Positions 16,839 through 25,728 of a stretch of 64,000 nucleotides of DNA are shown here, piece after piece; the stretch's first letter is position 1, and every line of letters begins with the position of its first letter. This DNA is from Pseudomonadota bacterium (GTDB lineage: Bacteria > Pseudomonadota > Alphaproteobacteria > Reyranellales > Reyranellaceae). The position numbers were made by a program, and so were the translations under genes. The notes below the pieces were generated by a model. It ran no database searches and was not told where the DNA came from. It saw only the letters and a list, made by a program, of their open reading frames with translations. The stretch covers positions 1-64,000 of the forward strand of contig JAFEFF010000222.1 in NCBI GenBank assembly GCA_018240745.1. The letters are read 5' to 3'.

Positions 16839-16893
16839 CGGACCGCGGGCCTCCAGGCCCGCATCATGAGCGGGCCTGGAGGCCCGCGGTCCG
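16839..16893. repeat. Perfect palindromic repeat (24-bp arms, 7-nt loop) between ybaB and recR
   Basis: Arms at 16839-16862 and 16870-16893 are perfect complements. The outer tips read CGGACCGCG and CGCGGTCCG, the inner arm GGCCTCCAGGCCCGC, and the loop ATCATGA. The tips and the CATGA centre recur in the palindrome at 41087-41136, whose inner arm is different. Both lie inside operons, like REP elements. Confidence 0.9.
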
Positions 16894-16912
16894 GATGAGG
16901 TGTGTTCATCGA

Positions 16913-17242
16913 CTAGAGCTTGAAACCCGGCGGAAGCGGCAGGCCGCCGGTGATCTGCTTCATCTGCTCCTGCATGGCCTCCTCGACCTTGGCGCGTGCG
17001 TCGTTCGCGGCGGCGACGATCAGGTCTTCGACCACGCCCTTGTCGTCGGGCTTGAACAGCGAGGCGTCGATCTCGACCCGGCGCATCTCGCCCTTGCCGT
17101 TCAGCGTGACCTTGACCATGCCGGCGCCCGAGCTGCCGAGGATCTCCTGGCGCTCGAGCTCCGCCTGCAGGTCCTTGATCTTCTGCTGCATCTGCTGGGC
17201 CTGAGCCATCAGGCCGCCGAGATCCTTGAGCTTGTCGAACAT
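16913..17242 (-). CDS. ybaB: YbaB/EbfC family nucleoid-associated protein
   Basis: 109 residues. The N-terminal helix MFDKLKDLGGLMAQAQQMQQ, central VKVTLNGKGEMRRVEID strand region and C-terminal helix AKVEEAMQEQMKQITGGLPLPPGFKL are the standard YbaB layout, a dimeric DNA-binding protein. Its conserved place between dnaX and recR supports the call. The start codon shares one base with the dnaX stop (TGATG). Confidence 0.96.
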   Translation of the reverse strand: MFDKLKDLGGLMAQAQQMQQKIKDLQAELERQEILGSSGAGMVKVTLNGKGEMRRVEIDASLFKPDDKGVVEDLIVAAANDARAKVEEAMQEQMKQITGGLPLPPGFKL

Positions 17243-19002
17243 CAGTAATCGCTTTCCGGTATGTCGTCGTCGGCCGGATATTCCTCGGCCGGTGGAGGTT
17301 CCTCATCGGCCCCGCCCTGCAGGCCGGCGAGCAGCGAGGCATCTTCGCCCTTTCGCTTCACCGCCTCCAGCCTGGCGCCGGGGAATGTCTTCAATATGGC
17401 CTGAACCAGCGGATTGGCCTCGGCTCTGTTGCGGAGCGTATCGGCGTTGGCGGCCTTCTGCTGCGCCAGCGTCGGCTTGCCCTCGGCGTTGGACACCGAG
17501 GCGAGCCAGCGCCGGCCGGTCCACCTGCCGAGCATATCGCTCAGCCGCGAGGCGAGATCGGCGGGCGCGCTCTTCTCGGGCCGGAACTCGATCACGCCCG
17601 GCTCGCAGCGCACCTCGTGCACGTGGTGCATCAGGGCGTTGACCAGCCGCGCCTCGCGTTTGCTCTCGAACAGCGCCACGACCTCGGTGAAGTTCCGCGG
17701 ATTGGGCAGCGCCTCGATCGCCTGGGCCGGTTGCGGCGCGATGGCGCTCGCCGGCTGCGACGTAGCGAGCCGGGCAGCGGCACCACCGCCGCCGCCACCG
17801 CCCCGGGGTGCCGGCGCTCCACTCGCCGCGGGCGCGCCGGCGCCGTCCCGAAGCTGCTTCAGCGCCTCGGCCGGCGAGGGCAGGTCGACGGCGTAGCACA
17901 GCCGGATCAGCGCCATCTCGGCGGCGCGGGCGGGCGAGGGCGCGCGCAGTGTCTCGTCGAGGCCCTTCATCAGCAGCGCCCAGGCGCGGGTCAGCGAGGC
18001 CAGCGTCAGCTTCTGCGCCATCGCCAGACCCTGCGTGCGCTCGCTGTCGGCGACATTGGCGCCCGCCTCGGGCGTGATCTTCATCCGGGTCACCCAGTGG
18101 GTGAGCTCGAGCAGGTCCTGCAGGATCACCACCGGATCGGCGCCGGCATCGTGCATCTCGCCGAGCAGCCCGACCACCGCCGGCGCATCGCCGCGCATGG
18201 TCTTCTCGAACAGATCGAGCACGCGGCTGCGATCGGCGAGACCCAGCATGTCGCGGACCTGTGCGGCATCGACCACGCCACCGCCATGGGCGATCGCCTG
18301 GTCGAGCATGGAAAGTCCGTCACGCACCGAGCCGTCCGCCGCGCGGGCGACCAGCGCCAATGCCTCGGGCGAGATCTCGACCTTCTCGAGCTGGGCGATC
18401 TTGCCGAACCACTCGACCAGCACTTCCTGCGGCACGCGCTTGAGGTCGAACCGCTGGCAGCGCGACAACACCGTCACCGGCACCTTGCGGATCTCGGTGG
18501 TGGCAAACACGAACTTCACGTGCGGCGGCGGCTCCTCGAGCGTCTTCAGCAGCGCGTTGAATGCTGCGGTCGAGAGCATGTGCACTTCGTCGATGATATA
18601 GACCTTGTAGCGCGCCGAGACCGGGCGGTAGCGCACGCCCTCGATCAGCTCGCGCGCGTCGGCCACGCCGGTGCGCGAGGCCGCGTCCATCTCGATCACG
18701 TCGACGTCGCGATCTTCGCTGATGGCGACGCAGTGCTCGCACACGCCGCACGGATCGACGGTCGGTCCACCCTTGCCGTCGGCGCCGACGCAGTTCAGGG
18801 CCCGGGCGATGATGCGGGCGGTCGTCGTCTTGCCGACGCCGCGCACACCGGTGAGCATGAAGGCGTGGGCGATGCGACCGGTGGCGATCGCGTTGCGCAG
18901 GGTGCGCACCATCGCTTCCTGGCCGACCAGGGTAGTGAAATCGACGGGACGGTATTTGCGGGCGAGGACCCTGTAGGGAAGCGATTCGGAGGCTTCCGGC
19001 AT
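17242..19002 (-). CDS. dnaX: DNA polymerase III subunits gamma and tau
   Basis: 586 residues. The AAA+ clamp-loader core has Walker A GVRGVGKTT (52-60), four zinc-ligand cysteines (71, 85, 88, 91), the DEVH box (138-141) and the sensor/arginine region TTEIRKVPVTVLSRC. A linker rich in Ala, Pro and a run of seven glycines (about 400-410) precedes the tau C-terminal domain that binds the polymerase and helicase. I see no A-rich slippery heptamer of the E. coli kind, so a frameshifted gamma is not supported. The SRP RNA gene lies 100 bp upstream on the same strand. Confidence 0.95.
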   Translation of the reverse strand: MPEASESLPYRVLARKYRPVDFTTLVGQEAMVRTLRNAIATGRIAHAFMLTGVRGVGKTTTARIIARALNCVGADGKGGPTVDPCGVCEHCVAISEDRDVDVIEMDAASRTGVADARELIEGVRYRPVSARYKVYIIDEVHMLSTAAFNALLKTLEEPPPHVKFVFATTEIRKVPVTVLSRCQRFDLKRVPQEVLVEWFGKIAQLEKVEISPEALALVARAADGSVRDGLSMLDQAIAHGGGVVDAAQVRDMLGLADRSRVLDLFEKTMRGDAPAVVGLLGEMHDAGADPVVILQDLLELTHWVTRMKITPEAGANVADSERTQGLAMAQKLTLASLTRAWALLMKGLDETLRAPSPARAAEMALIRLCYAVDLPSPAEALKQLRDGAGAPAASGAPAPRGGGGGGGAAARLATSQPASAIAPQPAQAIEALPNPRNFTEVVALFESKREARLVNALMHHVHEVRCEPGVIEFRPEKSAPADLASRLSDMLGRWTGRRWLASVSNAEGKPTLAQQKAANADTLRNRAEANPLVQAILKTFPGARLEAVKRKGEDASLLAGLQGGADEEPPPAEEYPADDDIPESDY

Positions 19003-19107
19003 GTGGACGTCCTGACCCGAAGATGCGCCGTGGCCCTCTCAGGCCCTGCGGTCGTCGCGCTCGGGCCGCCTGCCTCGAGGCGGCGGCGCGCGCCCCGGAG
19101 CAGGGTG

Positions 19108-19198
19108 AGAGACCGGCATGACCCGAAGCGAATTCGTTACGGCTGCTTCCTTCCGGATCTGACCGGGTTGGCGACTGCTCCGCCCACACCGGCCCCTC
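19108..19198 (-). ncRNA. ffs: Bacterial signal recognition particle RNA (4.5S type)
   Basis: On the minus strand the universally conserved SRP apical loop is present (GTCAGATCCGGAAGGAAGCA), flanked by pairing sequence and closed by a long helix between GGCCGGTGTGG at the 5' end (near 19194) and CATGCCGGTC at the 3' end (near 19111). The length of about 90 nt fits the short alphaproteobacterial form, and the place just upstream of dnaX is its usual one. The RNA pairs with Ffh to target membrane proteins. Ends are estimated from the helix and the promoter. Confidence 0.93.
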
Positions 19199-19204
19199 GA
19201 GGTG

Positions 19205-19238
19205 GTTATATCAGGAGTCGGGGCGGCCGGCGCAAGGC
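19205..19238 (-). promoter_or_regulatory. Predicted extended -10 promoter of the SRP RNA gene
   Basis: On the minus strand TGATATAAC (the hexamer at 19210-19205) is an extended -10, 7 nt before the predicted 5' end of the SRP RNA. A TTGCGC lies about 19 bp further upstream as a weak -35. The remaining 140 bp up to livM hold no other feature that I can support. Confidence 0.45.
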
Positions 19239-19378
19239 CTGCCTTGGGTTGGACTGTCAGCCGATTCTCACCACCGCAACAATGATAGAATGCTGCCCTG
19301 CTTGCATTTCAGGGCCTTTTGGTCATTTGGCATCCCCCGTGTCACCGCAGGGGATGATTTTCGCACGGTCCCGGAGGC

Positions 19379-20344
19379 CTAACGGCCGTGCACCCGAGGC
19401 CGGCTGGCCAGCACCGTCCAGAGGCCGACCAGACCACGCGGCCACAGCAGCAGGATGGCGGCCAGCACCGAGCCCAGCACGATCTTGTCGCCGTCGCCGC
19501 CGATCGAGAAGAAGGTCTGCTGAACGATGATCAGGGCCGTGCCGATCAGCGGCCCCAGCAGCAGGCGGCGGCCGACGATCACGATCGCCGTCAGCATCAG
19601 CACCAGGAAATAGGTCTCGAACATGTCCGGCCCGACATAGGCGCGCTGGTAGGCGTAGAGCCAGCCGGCCAATGCCGAGATCGGCGCCGAGGCGACGAAC
19701 ACGCCGAGCCGCACCTTGCGGGCGTCGATGCCGAGGGCGGTAGCGAGGTCGGGGTTCATCTGCACCATCAACGCGCTGGTGCCGAGCCGCGAATGGCGGA
19801 AACGGTGGATGAACAGGAGCGTCGCCATCAGGACGACCCAGGCGATAGGCCAGAGCTGGTCGTTGCCGCTGGCCGACAGGCGCCAGCTTCCGACGGCGAT
19901 GGTGAGCGGCGGAATGCCGACGATGCCGTCGGAGCCGCCGAGGAAGGACCAGTTGAAGGCGATCTCCATCGCCACGACGGCGGCGGCGTAGGTCACCAGC
20001 GAGAAGACGAACTCGCGCGTGCGGAGCGTCGCGAGGCCCAGCGCGACCGCCAGCACGATCGCCACGACGACGGCCGCCGCGGCGGTGGGCAGGCCACTCC
20101 AGCCGGCATTGACCGAGAGCAGGGCCGCGGCGTAGCCGCCGGCCGCCCAGAAGATGGTGTGGCCCAGGCTCACCTCGCCGAGATAGGAGAGGATGAGGTC
20201 GGCGCCGTAGGACATCACCGCCAGGATGGCGATGGTGGTGCAGGCGGCGTAGGCGACCGGGCTGCCGCCCGCGACCGCCGGCACGAAATAGGCAAGCGCC
20301 GCCAGCAGCAGCGCGACGGAGGTGGCGAGGCGATGCACGGTCAT
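19379..20344 (-). CDS. livM: Branched-chain-type ABC transporter permease (LivM family), first importer
   Basis: 321 residues with about nine or ten membrane segments and the LivM signature LGEVSLGHTIFWAAGGYAAALL. The conserved AP-interaction loop follows (NPDLATALGIDARKVRLGVFVASAPISALAGWLYAYQR). It pairs with LivH to form the inner-membrane channel of a type I importer. The ATG overlaps the livH stop by 4 nt. It is the last gene of the operon. Ligand specificity cannot be read from it. Confidence 0.88.
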   Translation of the reverse strand: MTVHRLATSVALLLAALAYFVPAVAGGSPVAYAACTTIAILAVMSYGADLILSYLGEVSLGHTIFWAAGGYAAALLSVNAGWSGLPTAAAAVVVAIVLAVALGLATLRTREFVFSLVTYAAAVVAMEIAFNWSFLGGSDGIVGIPPLTIAVGSWRLSASGNDQLWPIAWVVLMATLLFIHRFRHSRLGTSALMVQMNPDLATALGIDARKVRLGVFVASAPISALAGWLYAYQRAYVGPDMFETYFLVLMLTAIVIVGRRLLLGPLIGTALIIVQQTFFSIGGDGDKIVLGSVLAAILLLWPRGLVGLWTVLASRPRVHGR

Positions 20345-21195
20345 CGCGCCGCCAATCCGCGCGGCCGCAGCACCAGGAAAGCGAGCAGCACGAAGAACGC
20401 CGCCGCCGTCGTGTAGGCCGAGGAGACCAGTGCCCCGAACAGGGCGGTGAACAGGCCGAGGCCGAACCCGGCCACGAGGCTGCCGGTCACCGAACCGATG
20501 CCGCCCAGCACCACGACCACGAAGGTCAGGATCACCTCGTCGAAGCCCATGCTGGTCAGGATCGGGCTGCGCGGCGCCACCAGGCCTGCGCCCAGCGCCA
20601 CGGCCGCGCATTCGAAGACGAACACGCCGATATAGACCAGCGCGGCATTGATGCCGAAGAGCTGCGCCAGCCTGGGATCCTCGGCGACGGAGCGCACGAC
20701 GGCGCCGACCCGCGTGCGGTTCAGCACCAGCCACAGCGCGCCGAAGAGCAGCAGGGTGCCGACCAGCGTCAGCACGTCCTGCCAGGTGAACCAGATCTCG
20801 CCGATGCGGATCTCCGCTGCCTGCAGGGGGCTGACGAAGCGCTCGGGATCGCCGCCGAACAGCCGCGCCGCGCCGCCCTGGAAGACGTAGCCGAAGCCCA
20901 GGGTCACGATCATCAGGCTGGTGAGGTTCTGCTGCATCACCGGGCGCAGCATCAGGCCCTGCAGCCCGACGCCGAGCAGGCCGAGCGCGACGACGGCGAT
21001 CGGCACGGCGAGGAAGTAGTTCACGCCGAGCTTGGTCATCACCGCCCAGGCGACGAATGCGCCCAGCATGTAGAGCTGGCCGTGCGCGAAGTTGACCAGG
21101 CGCGCGGCGCCCAGCAGCACCGTCCAGCCGATCGCGATCAGCGCATAGCCGGAGCCCAGCACCAGGCCGTTGATGAGCTGTTGCAGGATGTTCAT
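20341..21195 (-). CDS. livH: Branched-chain-type ABC transporter permease (LivH family), first importer
   Basis: 284 residues, eight or so hydrophobic segments. The N-terminal QQLINGLVLGSGYALIAIG and NFAHGQLYMLGAF, and the late VVLGGIGSVTGSLVAGFGLG, are classic LivH features. It overlaps livM by 4 nt and livF by 4 nt, so the four membrane and ATPase genes are translated as a coupled block. Confidence 0.9.
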   Translation of the reverse strand: MNILQQLINGLVLGSGYALIAIGWTVLLGAARLVNFAHGQLYMLGAFVAWAVMTKLGVNYFLAVPIAVVALGLLGVGLQGLMLRPVMQQNLTSLMIVTLGFGYVFQGGAARLFGGDPERFVSPLQAAEIRIGEIWFTWQDVLTLVGTLLLFGALWLVLNRTRVGAVVRSVAEDPRLAQLFGINAALVYIGVFVFECAAVALGAGLVAPRSPILTSMGFDEVILTFVVVVLGGIGSVTGSLVAGFGLGLFTALFGALVSSAYTTAAAFFVLLAFLVLRPRGLAAR

Positions 21196-21923
21196 GCGGT
21201 GAGGCTTCCGAGATAGGCCTCGAGGATGCGCGGATCGTTCTTCATCGCGGCGGCCGGCCCTCTGGCGACCACCTTGCCGCGCTCCAGCAGGTACAGCTCG
21301 TCCACCAGCTCGAGCGTCGCGCGCACGTTCTGCTCGACCAGCAGCAGCGACAGGCCGCGGTCGACCAGCTTGCGCATCGTTTCGAGCAGCTCGTAGACCA
21401 GCCGTGGTGCCAGGCCGGCCGACGGCTCGTCGAGCAGCAGCACCCGGGGCGCGGCGCGCAAGGCGCGGCTCACCGCCACCATCTGCCGTTCGCCGCCCGA
21501 CAGCATGCCGCCCTTGTGATGGCGCCGCTCGGCCAGGCGCGGGAAGAGCTCGTGGATCTCCTCCATCGAGAAGAGGTGGCGGCCGGTCGTGTCGGCGGGC
21601 GGCCGTACCAGCGCGAGGTTCTCCATCACGGTGAGCTCGGAAAAGATCCCCTTGCCCTCCGGCACGAGCACGAGGCCCTGCGCGGCCCGGCGATGCGGCG
21701 ACAGGCCGTCCATCGAAGCGCCGCCCAGCCGCACCGTGCCGCGCACCACGGGTGTGCCGCGCGACCAGCCGGCCAGCGCATTGATCAAGGTGCTCTTGCC
21801 CGCGCCGTTGGCGCCGACCATGCCGACCATCCTGCCCGTCGGCACTGCGAGATCGACGCCGTCGACCGCGACATTGCCGCCGTAGCGCACCGAGAGGCCT
21901 GTCGCTTCGAGATCGATCGTCAT
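21192..21923 (-). CDS. livF: Branched-chain-type ABC transporter ATP-binding protein (LivF family), first importer
   Basis: 243 residues. Walker A GANGAGKST (37-45), the ABC signature LSGGERQ, Walker B VLLLDEP and the H-loop region LLVEQNVRATLELVD are all intact. The short length and the VPEGKGIFSELTVMENL segment are LivF-like. ATG 21923 overlaps the livG stop by 4 nt. Confidence 0.9.
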   Translation of the reverse strand: MTIDLEATGLSVRYGGNVAVDGVDLAVPTGRMVGMVGANGAGKSTLINALAGWSRGTPVVRGTVRLGGASMDGLSPHRRAAQGLVLVPEGKGIFSELTVMENLALVRPPADTTGRHLFSMEEIHELFPRLAERRHHKGGMLSGGERQMVAVSRALRAAPRVLLLDEPSAGLAPRLVYELLETMRKLVDRGLSLLLVEQNVRATLELVDELYLLERGKVVARGPAAAMKNDPRILEAYLGSLTA

Positions 21924-22681
21924 GCCGCGCGACCCAGATAGGCCTCGAGCACGGCGTCGTTGCGCTGGATCTCGGCCGGCGGCCCTTCGGCCAGCTTGCG
22001 GCCCTGGTCGATCACGACGATGCGGTCGGCGATCGTCATGATCAGGTCCATGTGATGCTCGATGACCACCACGGCGACGCCGCGCCGGCGCAGGTCGACC
22101 AGCAGGTCGGCGAGTCGTTTCATGTCGGGCCCGCCGGTGCCGGCGGCCGGCTCGTCGATCAGCAGCGCTTGCGCGCCGGCACCGTAGGCCAGCACGACCG
22201 AGAGCAGCCGCTGCGTGCCGTAGGCAATGTCGCCCGGCCGCTTGGCGTGATCGGACGGGGCGATGCCGAAGCTGGTCAGCAATTCGGCCGCGGCGCGCTC
22301 GGCCCGGCGGCGGGTCGCCGCTTCCTGCCAGGGCATCGCGATCGATCTGCCGAGCGACGTCGAGTGCTGCAGGAGCATCGCCGCCATCGCGTTCTCCAGC
22401 AGCGTCAGCTCGCCGAAGAAGGCGTTGTGCTGGAAGGTGCGGCGCAGGCCGAGCCGCGCCAGCTCGTAGGTCGGCACGCCGGTCACGTCGCGGCCCGCCA
22501 GGTGCACACGGCCCTGGCGGCGCACGGCGTTGGTCACGGCGGCGAAGCACGAGCTCTTGCCGGCGCCGTTGGGCCCGATGATGCCCAGGATCTCGCCCGC
22601 CTCGACCTGCCACGACATGTCGTTGAGCGCGGCCAGCGCCCCGTAGCGGACGGTCAGGCCCTCGACGCGAAGCAGCGCCAA
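21920..22681 (-). CDS. livG: Branched-chain-type ABC transporter ATP-binding protein (LivG family), degenerate signature motif
   Basis: 253 residues. Walker A GPNGAGKSS (36-44), LRRTFQHNAFFGELTLLENAM, Walker B ALLIDEPAAG (Asp176, Glu177) and the H-loop VVVIEHHMDLIMTIADR identify LivG. The signature loop reads IAYGTQRLL (152-160) instead of the usual LSYGxQ or LSGGQ, so the serine is an alanine. Its C-terminus RNDAVLEAYLG is typical. Starts 1 bp after the binding-protein stop. Function as an ATPase remains likely because LivF supplies a canonical signature. Confidence 0.88.
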   Translation of the reverse strand: MALLRVEGLTVRYGALAALNDMSWQVEAGEILGIIGPNGAGKSSCFAAVTNAVRRQGRVHLAGRDVTGVPTYELARLGLRRTFQHNAFFGELTLLENAMAAMLLQHSTSLGRSIAMPWQEAATRRRAERAAAELLTSFGIAPSDHAKRPGDIAYGTQRLLSVVLAYGAGAQALLIDEPAAGTGGPDMKRLADLLVDLRRRGVAVVVIEHHMDLIMTIADRIVVIDQGRKLAEGPPAEIQRNDAVLEAYLGRAA

Positions 22682-22682
22682 G

Positions 22683-23849
22683 CTACTTCAGCAGCTCGAG
22701 CTTCGCCGTCTTGCCGTCGGTGACCCTGAACAGCGTGTGCTTGTGCCTGGCCTGGCCGTTGGCTTCGAAGCTCATGTCGCCGAAGATCGTGCCCTTGATC
22801 GTCTTGCCGCGGATCGCGCCCGCCACCGTCTTGCGGTCGAGGCTCTTGGTGGCATTGGCTGCCGCCGCCCAGACGAACAGCGCCTGCGCACCCAGCGCAT
22901 CGCCCTTGTCCGGCACCTGGTTGTGCGCCTTCTTGAAGGCGTCGATGAAGGCGAGGTTTTCCTTGATGCCGTTGAACGGCGGCAGGTCGGCGAAATAGAT
23001 GTCGGCCGACACCACGCCGGTCATCGCCTCGCCGGCGATCTTGAACACCGTCGGCAGGATGGTGCCGACCGCGCCCACGAAGGTGCCCTCGATGCCGGCC
23101 TGGCGGTACTGCTGGATCAGCGCCGGCATGCCCGAGGATTCGGCGGCGTTGATGCCGACCACCGCGTCGGGCTTGGCCTGCTTGACGTTGGCCAGCGCGA
23201 CGCGGAAGTCGGTCTGCTTGAACGGGAATTTTTCGGTGACGACGCTCTCGAACGGCTTGCCGGTGTTCTTGAGCTCCTGCTCGATCACCTGCTGGGCGCC
23301 GTTGCCGTAGGCGTCGTTCTCGGTGAGGAAGCCGATGCGCTTGGCCTTGAGGTGGTTGGCGAGGATGTCGGCGATCACCGCGCCGTCCTGCGCGTTCGAG
23401 CTGTTGAGGCGCACGGCATAGGGGTTGGCCGTGCCGGCGACGATCTGGTCGGCCTTCGACACCGCCGTGATGTCCATGATGTCGGCGCGCGCCAGCACCG
23501 GCTGCATGGCGAGCGTCACCGGGCTGTTCCACCCTTCGATCACCACGGCGACCTTCTCGCCGACCATCTCGTTGGCACGGGTCACGCCGACCGCCGGCGT
23601 GCTCTCGTCGTCCTTGGCGACGACCGCGAGCTTGCGGCCATTCACGCCACCCCTGGCGTTGACCATCTCGGCCGCGACCTGCACGGCATGGAGCACGCCC
23701 TGGCCGTTGGGGCCGGCGGGGCCCGACAGCGGCACGATCACGCCGACCTTGATCGGCTCGCCCTGCGCCAGAGCCGGCATCGCCAACGAGGCCATCCCGG
23801 CCGCCGCCCCGACGGTGAGCGTGCGTCGTCCCAACAGCCTGGAAGACAT
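22683..23849 (-). CDS. Periplasmic substrate-binding protein of branched-chain-type ABC importer (first importer)
   Basis: 388 residues of the type I periplasmic-binding (Peripla_BP_6) family. The N-terminus SRLLGRRTLTVGAAAG...MPALAQ is a Tat-like signal peptide with twin arginines. The mature part opens EPIKVGVIVPLSGPAGPNGQG and has DDESTPAVGVTRANEMV and FLTENDAYGNGAQQ. ATG 23849 has AAGGGA 7 nt upstream; an ATG at 23864 is less well placed. First gene of the operon, 65 bp after the LLM monooxygenase. These proteins often bind aromatic or amide compounds rather than amino acids, so the ligand is open. Confidence 0.88.
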   Translation of the reverse strand: MSSRLLGRRTLTVGAAAGMASLAMPALAQGEPIKVGVIVPLSGPAGPNGQGVLHAVQVAAEMVNARGGVNGRKLAVVAKDDESTPAVGVTRANEMVGEKVAVVIEGWNSPVTLAMQPVLARADIMDITAVSKADQIVAGTANPYAVRLNSSNAQDGAVIADILANHLKAKRIGFLTENDAYGNGAQQVIEQELKNTGKPFESVVTEKFPFKQTDFRVALANVKQAKPDAVVGINAAESSGMPALIQQYRQAGIEGTFVGAVGTILPTVFKIAGEAMTGVVSADIYFADLPPFNGIKENLAFIDAFKKAHNQVPDKGDALGAQALFVWAAAANATKSLDRKTVAGAIRGKTIKGTIFGDMSFEANGQARHKHTLFRVTDGKTAKLELLK

Positions 23850-23914
23850 GGTGTTTCCCTTCATTAATGGTCGTTTATTCACGTCGGGCGATTGTGGCGC
23901 CGAGGGCGCCGCTG

Positions 23915-25207
23915 TCAACGGCGCTGCAGGCCCAGATGGTCGCGGAGGGTCTTGCCGGCGTAGTCGCGGCGAAACACGCCGCGCTCTTGCAGGATCGGCA
24001 CCACCTGATCGGCGAAGGCGTCGAATTGGCCGGGGAAGAAGGGCGGCATGACGTTGAAGCCGTCGGCGGCGCCTGCCTCGAACCAGCGCTCGATCACGTC
24101 GGCGATCCGGACCGGCGTGCCGACCAACAGGAGATGTCCGCGGGCGGCGGCGACGCGGTAATAGAGCTCGCGCAAGGTGAGCCTGTCGCGCCGCGCCATC
24201 TCCATCAGCAGCATCGACCGGCTCTTGAGATGCTCGGTTTCCGGCGGCGTCGGCACTGGGCCCTCCATGGGATAGGGCCGCATGTCCATGCCCAGGCGCT
24301 CCGACAGCACGGTGAAGGCTTGCGCGGTGTCGATGCAGGCATTGAGCTCGGCGAACGTCGCCTGCGCCTCGGCCTCGGTGCGGCCGACCACCGGCATGAC
24401 GCCCGGCATCACCAGCACTTCGTCCGGCTTGCGGCCGAAGTCCGCGACCTGCGCCTTCAGCGCCTTGTAGAAGGCGAGCGCTTCGTCGAGGTCGTTCTGC
24501 GCGGTGAACACCACGTCGGCGATGCGCGCGGCCAGCGCCTGGCCCGGTCCGGAGGACCCGGCCTGGATCAGCACCGGATGGCCCTGCGGCGCGCGCGGCA
24601 CGTTGAGGCCGCCGACGACCGTGAAGTATTTGCCATGGAAATCCGGCACATGGAGGCTGCCGGGCTTCACGAACTTGCCGGCCTGCTTGTCGCCGATGAA
24701 GGCGTCGTCGTCCCAGGTGTCCCACAGCAGCCGGCAGGCCTCGACGAACTCCTCCGCCATGGCGTAGCGCTCGGCATGCGGCGGGTGCTGGCGGCCGAAC
24801 ACCGCGCTCGACTTGGAATAGGCGGTCGTCACGACGTTCCAGCCGGCCCGTCCGCCCGAGATGTGGTCGAGCGAGGCGAAGGCGCGCGCCAGATGGTAGG
24901 GCTCGCCGTAGGTCGTCGAGCCGGTGGCGGCGAGGCCGAGCTTCGACGTGGTCATGGCGAGAGCCGCGAGAAGCGTCAGCGGCTCGAACTTGCCGATGGT
25001 CGAGGGATGCTCGCCGTAGCCGGTGGCGAAGCCGTCGCCGAGGAAGAACATGTCGAACTTCGCCCGCTCGGCCGTGTTGGCGATGTGCTGCATCAGCCCG
25101 AGATTGGGCCAGCCGGTCGTGACGGCGTCGGGATGCCGCCAGCCGCCGACATGATGACCCGGCGCCTGCACGAACACGCCGAGCCGCATCTGCCTGTCCT
25201 TCGTCAT
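23915..25207 (-). CDS. LLM-class FMN-dependent monooxygenase (NtaA/SnaA/DszA family)
   Basis: 430 residues, normal for the two-component flavin monooxygenases that use FMNH2 and oxygen to oxidise nitrilotriacetate, dibenzothiophene sulfone or similar compounds. Family features: MRLGVFVQAPGHHVGGWRHP, FDMFFLGDGFATGYGEHPSTIGKFEPLTLLAALAMTT, TGSTTYGEPYHLARAFASLDHISGGRAGWN, and VLIQAGSSGPGQALAARIADVVFTAQ. No reductase partner is seen nearby. It precedes the importer operon on the same strand by 65 bp, so import and oxidation of the same compound is a reasonable inference. The substrate is unknown. TTGACG at about 25240 could be its -35. Confidence 0.87.
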   Translation of the reverse strand: MTKDRQMRLGVFVQAPGHHVGGWRHPDAVTTGWPNLGLMQHIANTAERAKFDMFFLGDGFATGYGEHPSTIGKFEPLTLLAALAMTTSKLGLAATGSTTYGEPYHLARAFASLDHISGGRAGWNVVTTAYSKSSAVFGRQHPPHAERYAMAEEFVEACRLLWDTWDDDAFIGDKQAGKFVKPGSLHVPDFHGKYFTVVGGLNVPRAPQGHPVLIQAGSSGPGQALAARIADVVFTAQNDLDEALAFYKALKAQVADFGRKPDEVLVMPGVMPVVGRTEAEAQATFAELNACIDTAQAFTVLSERLGMDMRPYPMEGPVPTPPETEHLKSRSMLLMEMARRDRLTLRELYYRVAAARGHLLLVGTPVRIADVIERWFEAGAADGFNVMPPFFPGQFDAFADQVVPILQERGVFRRDYAGKTLRDHLGLQRR

Positions 25208-25289
25208 GGGCGGCAAGCTATTCCAAGATAACAAATGGCCGTCAACGAAATGGACGGATAGACTTCGCCCGGCTTCGAGAGGGGAGACC

Positions 25290-25670
25290 ATGGCCGTAAG
25301 GAAGAAGTCTGCGTCGCGACGCTCGGCTGCGAAGAAGGCTCCAAGCAAGAGCAAGATCAGGAGCAAGAAGGCTGCGAAACGGCCGCTGGCAAAGAAATCC
25401 GCAGCCAAGAAGGCCCCGGCGCGGAACAAGGCCGCGGTCCGCCGTCAGTCCGTCCGACCGGCGCCGAAGGCTCTGTCGCCCGCGCTCGTGGACATCGATC
25501 GGCGCATCGCCCTGGTGCAGAACAATCTCCGGGACCTGATGGAGCAGGCGGCCGCCACCTCGGGCAGTGCGAGCGAGGAGGCGTTGTCGGACCGCATCAC
25601 CGGCCAGGAGGCCGAGCTCCAGCGCCTGCGTCGCGAGCGTGACGCCTTGGCGAGGAGCGAAGGCGCCTGA
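25290..25670 (+). CDS. Histone H1-like lysine/alanine-rich protein
   Basis: 126 residues. The first 65 are a low-complexity basic tail (KKSASRRSAAKKAPSKSK and similar KKA repeats, with PAKK-like spacing), as in bacterial histone H1-like DNA-binding proteins. The rest (about 70-126) is a likely helical hairpin or coiled coil: DIDRRIALVQNNLRDLMEQ, then RITGQEAELQRLRRERDALA. I infer DNA or RNA binding by the tail and self-association by the helix. GAGGGGAG precedes ATG 25290. The gene is divergent from the monooxygenase over an 82-bp gap. Confidence 0.7.
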   Translation: MAVRKKSASRRSAAKKAPSKSKIRSKKAAKRPLAKKSAAKKAPARNKAAVRRQSVRPAPKALSPALVDIDRRIALVQNNLRDLMEQAAATSGSASEEALSDRITGQEAELQRLRRERDALARSEGA

Positions 25671-25728
25671 GGCAGCTTCGACGGGAGCCGCGGGAGGCGG
25701 CCTGGCGTTTTCCTTTCTGGAGGACATC

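Noticed and set aside
15632..17342. Extended recR frame reaching through ybaB
   Set aside because: The extra N-terminal sequence is the ybaB gene read in another frame; the RecR family start is the ATG at 16835.
17242..19002. Programmed frameshift in dnaX giving gamma
   Set aside because: No A-rich slippery heptamer with downstream hairpin is visible; the only low-complexity tract is a GGC/GGT glycine run.
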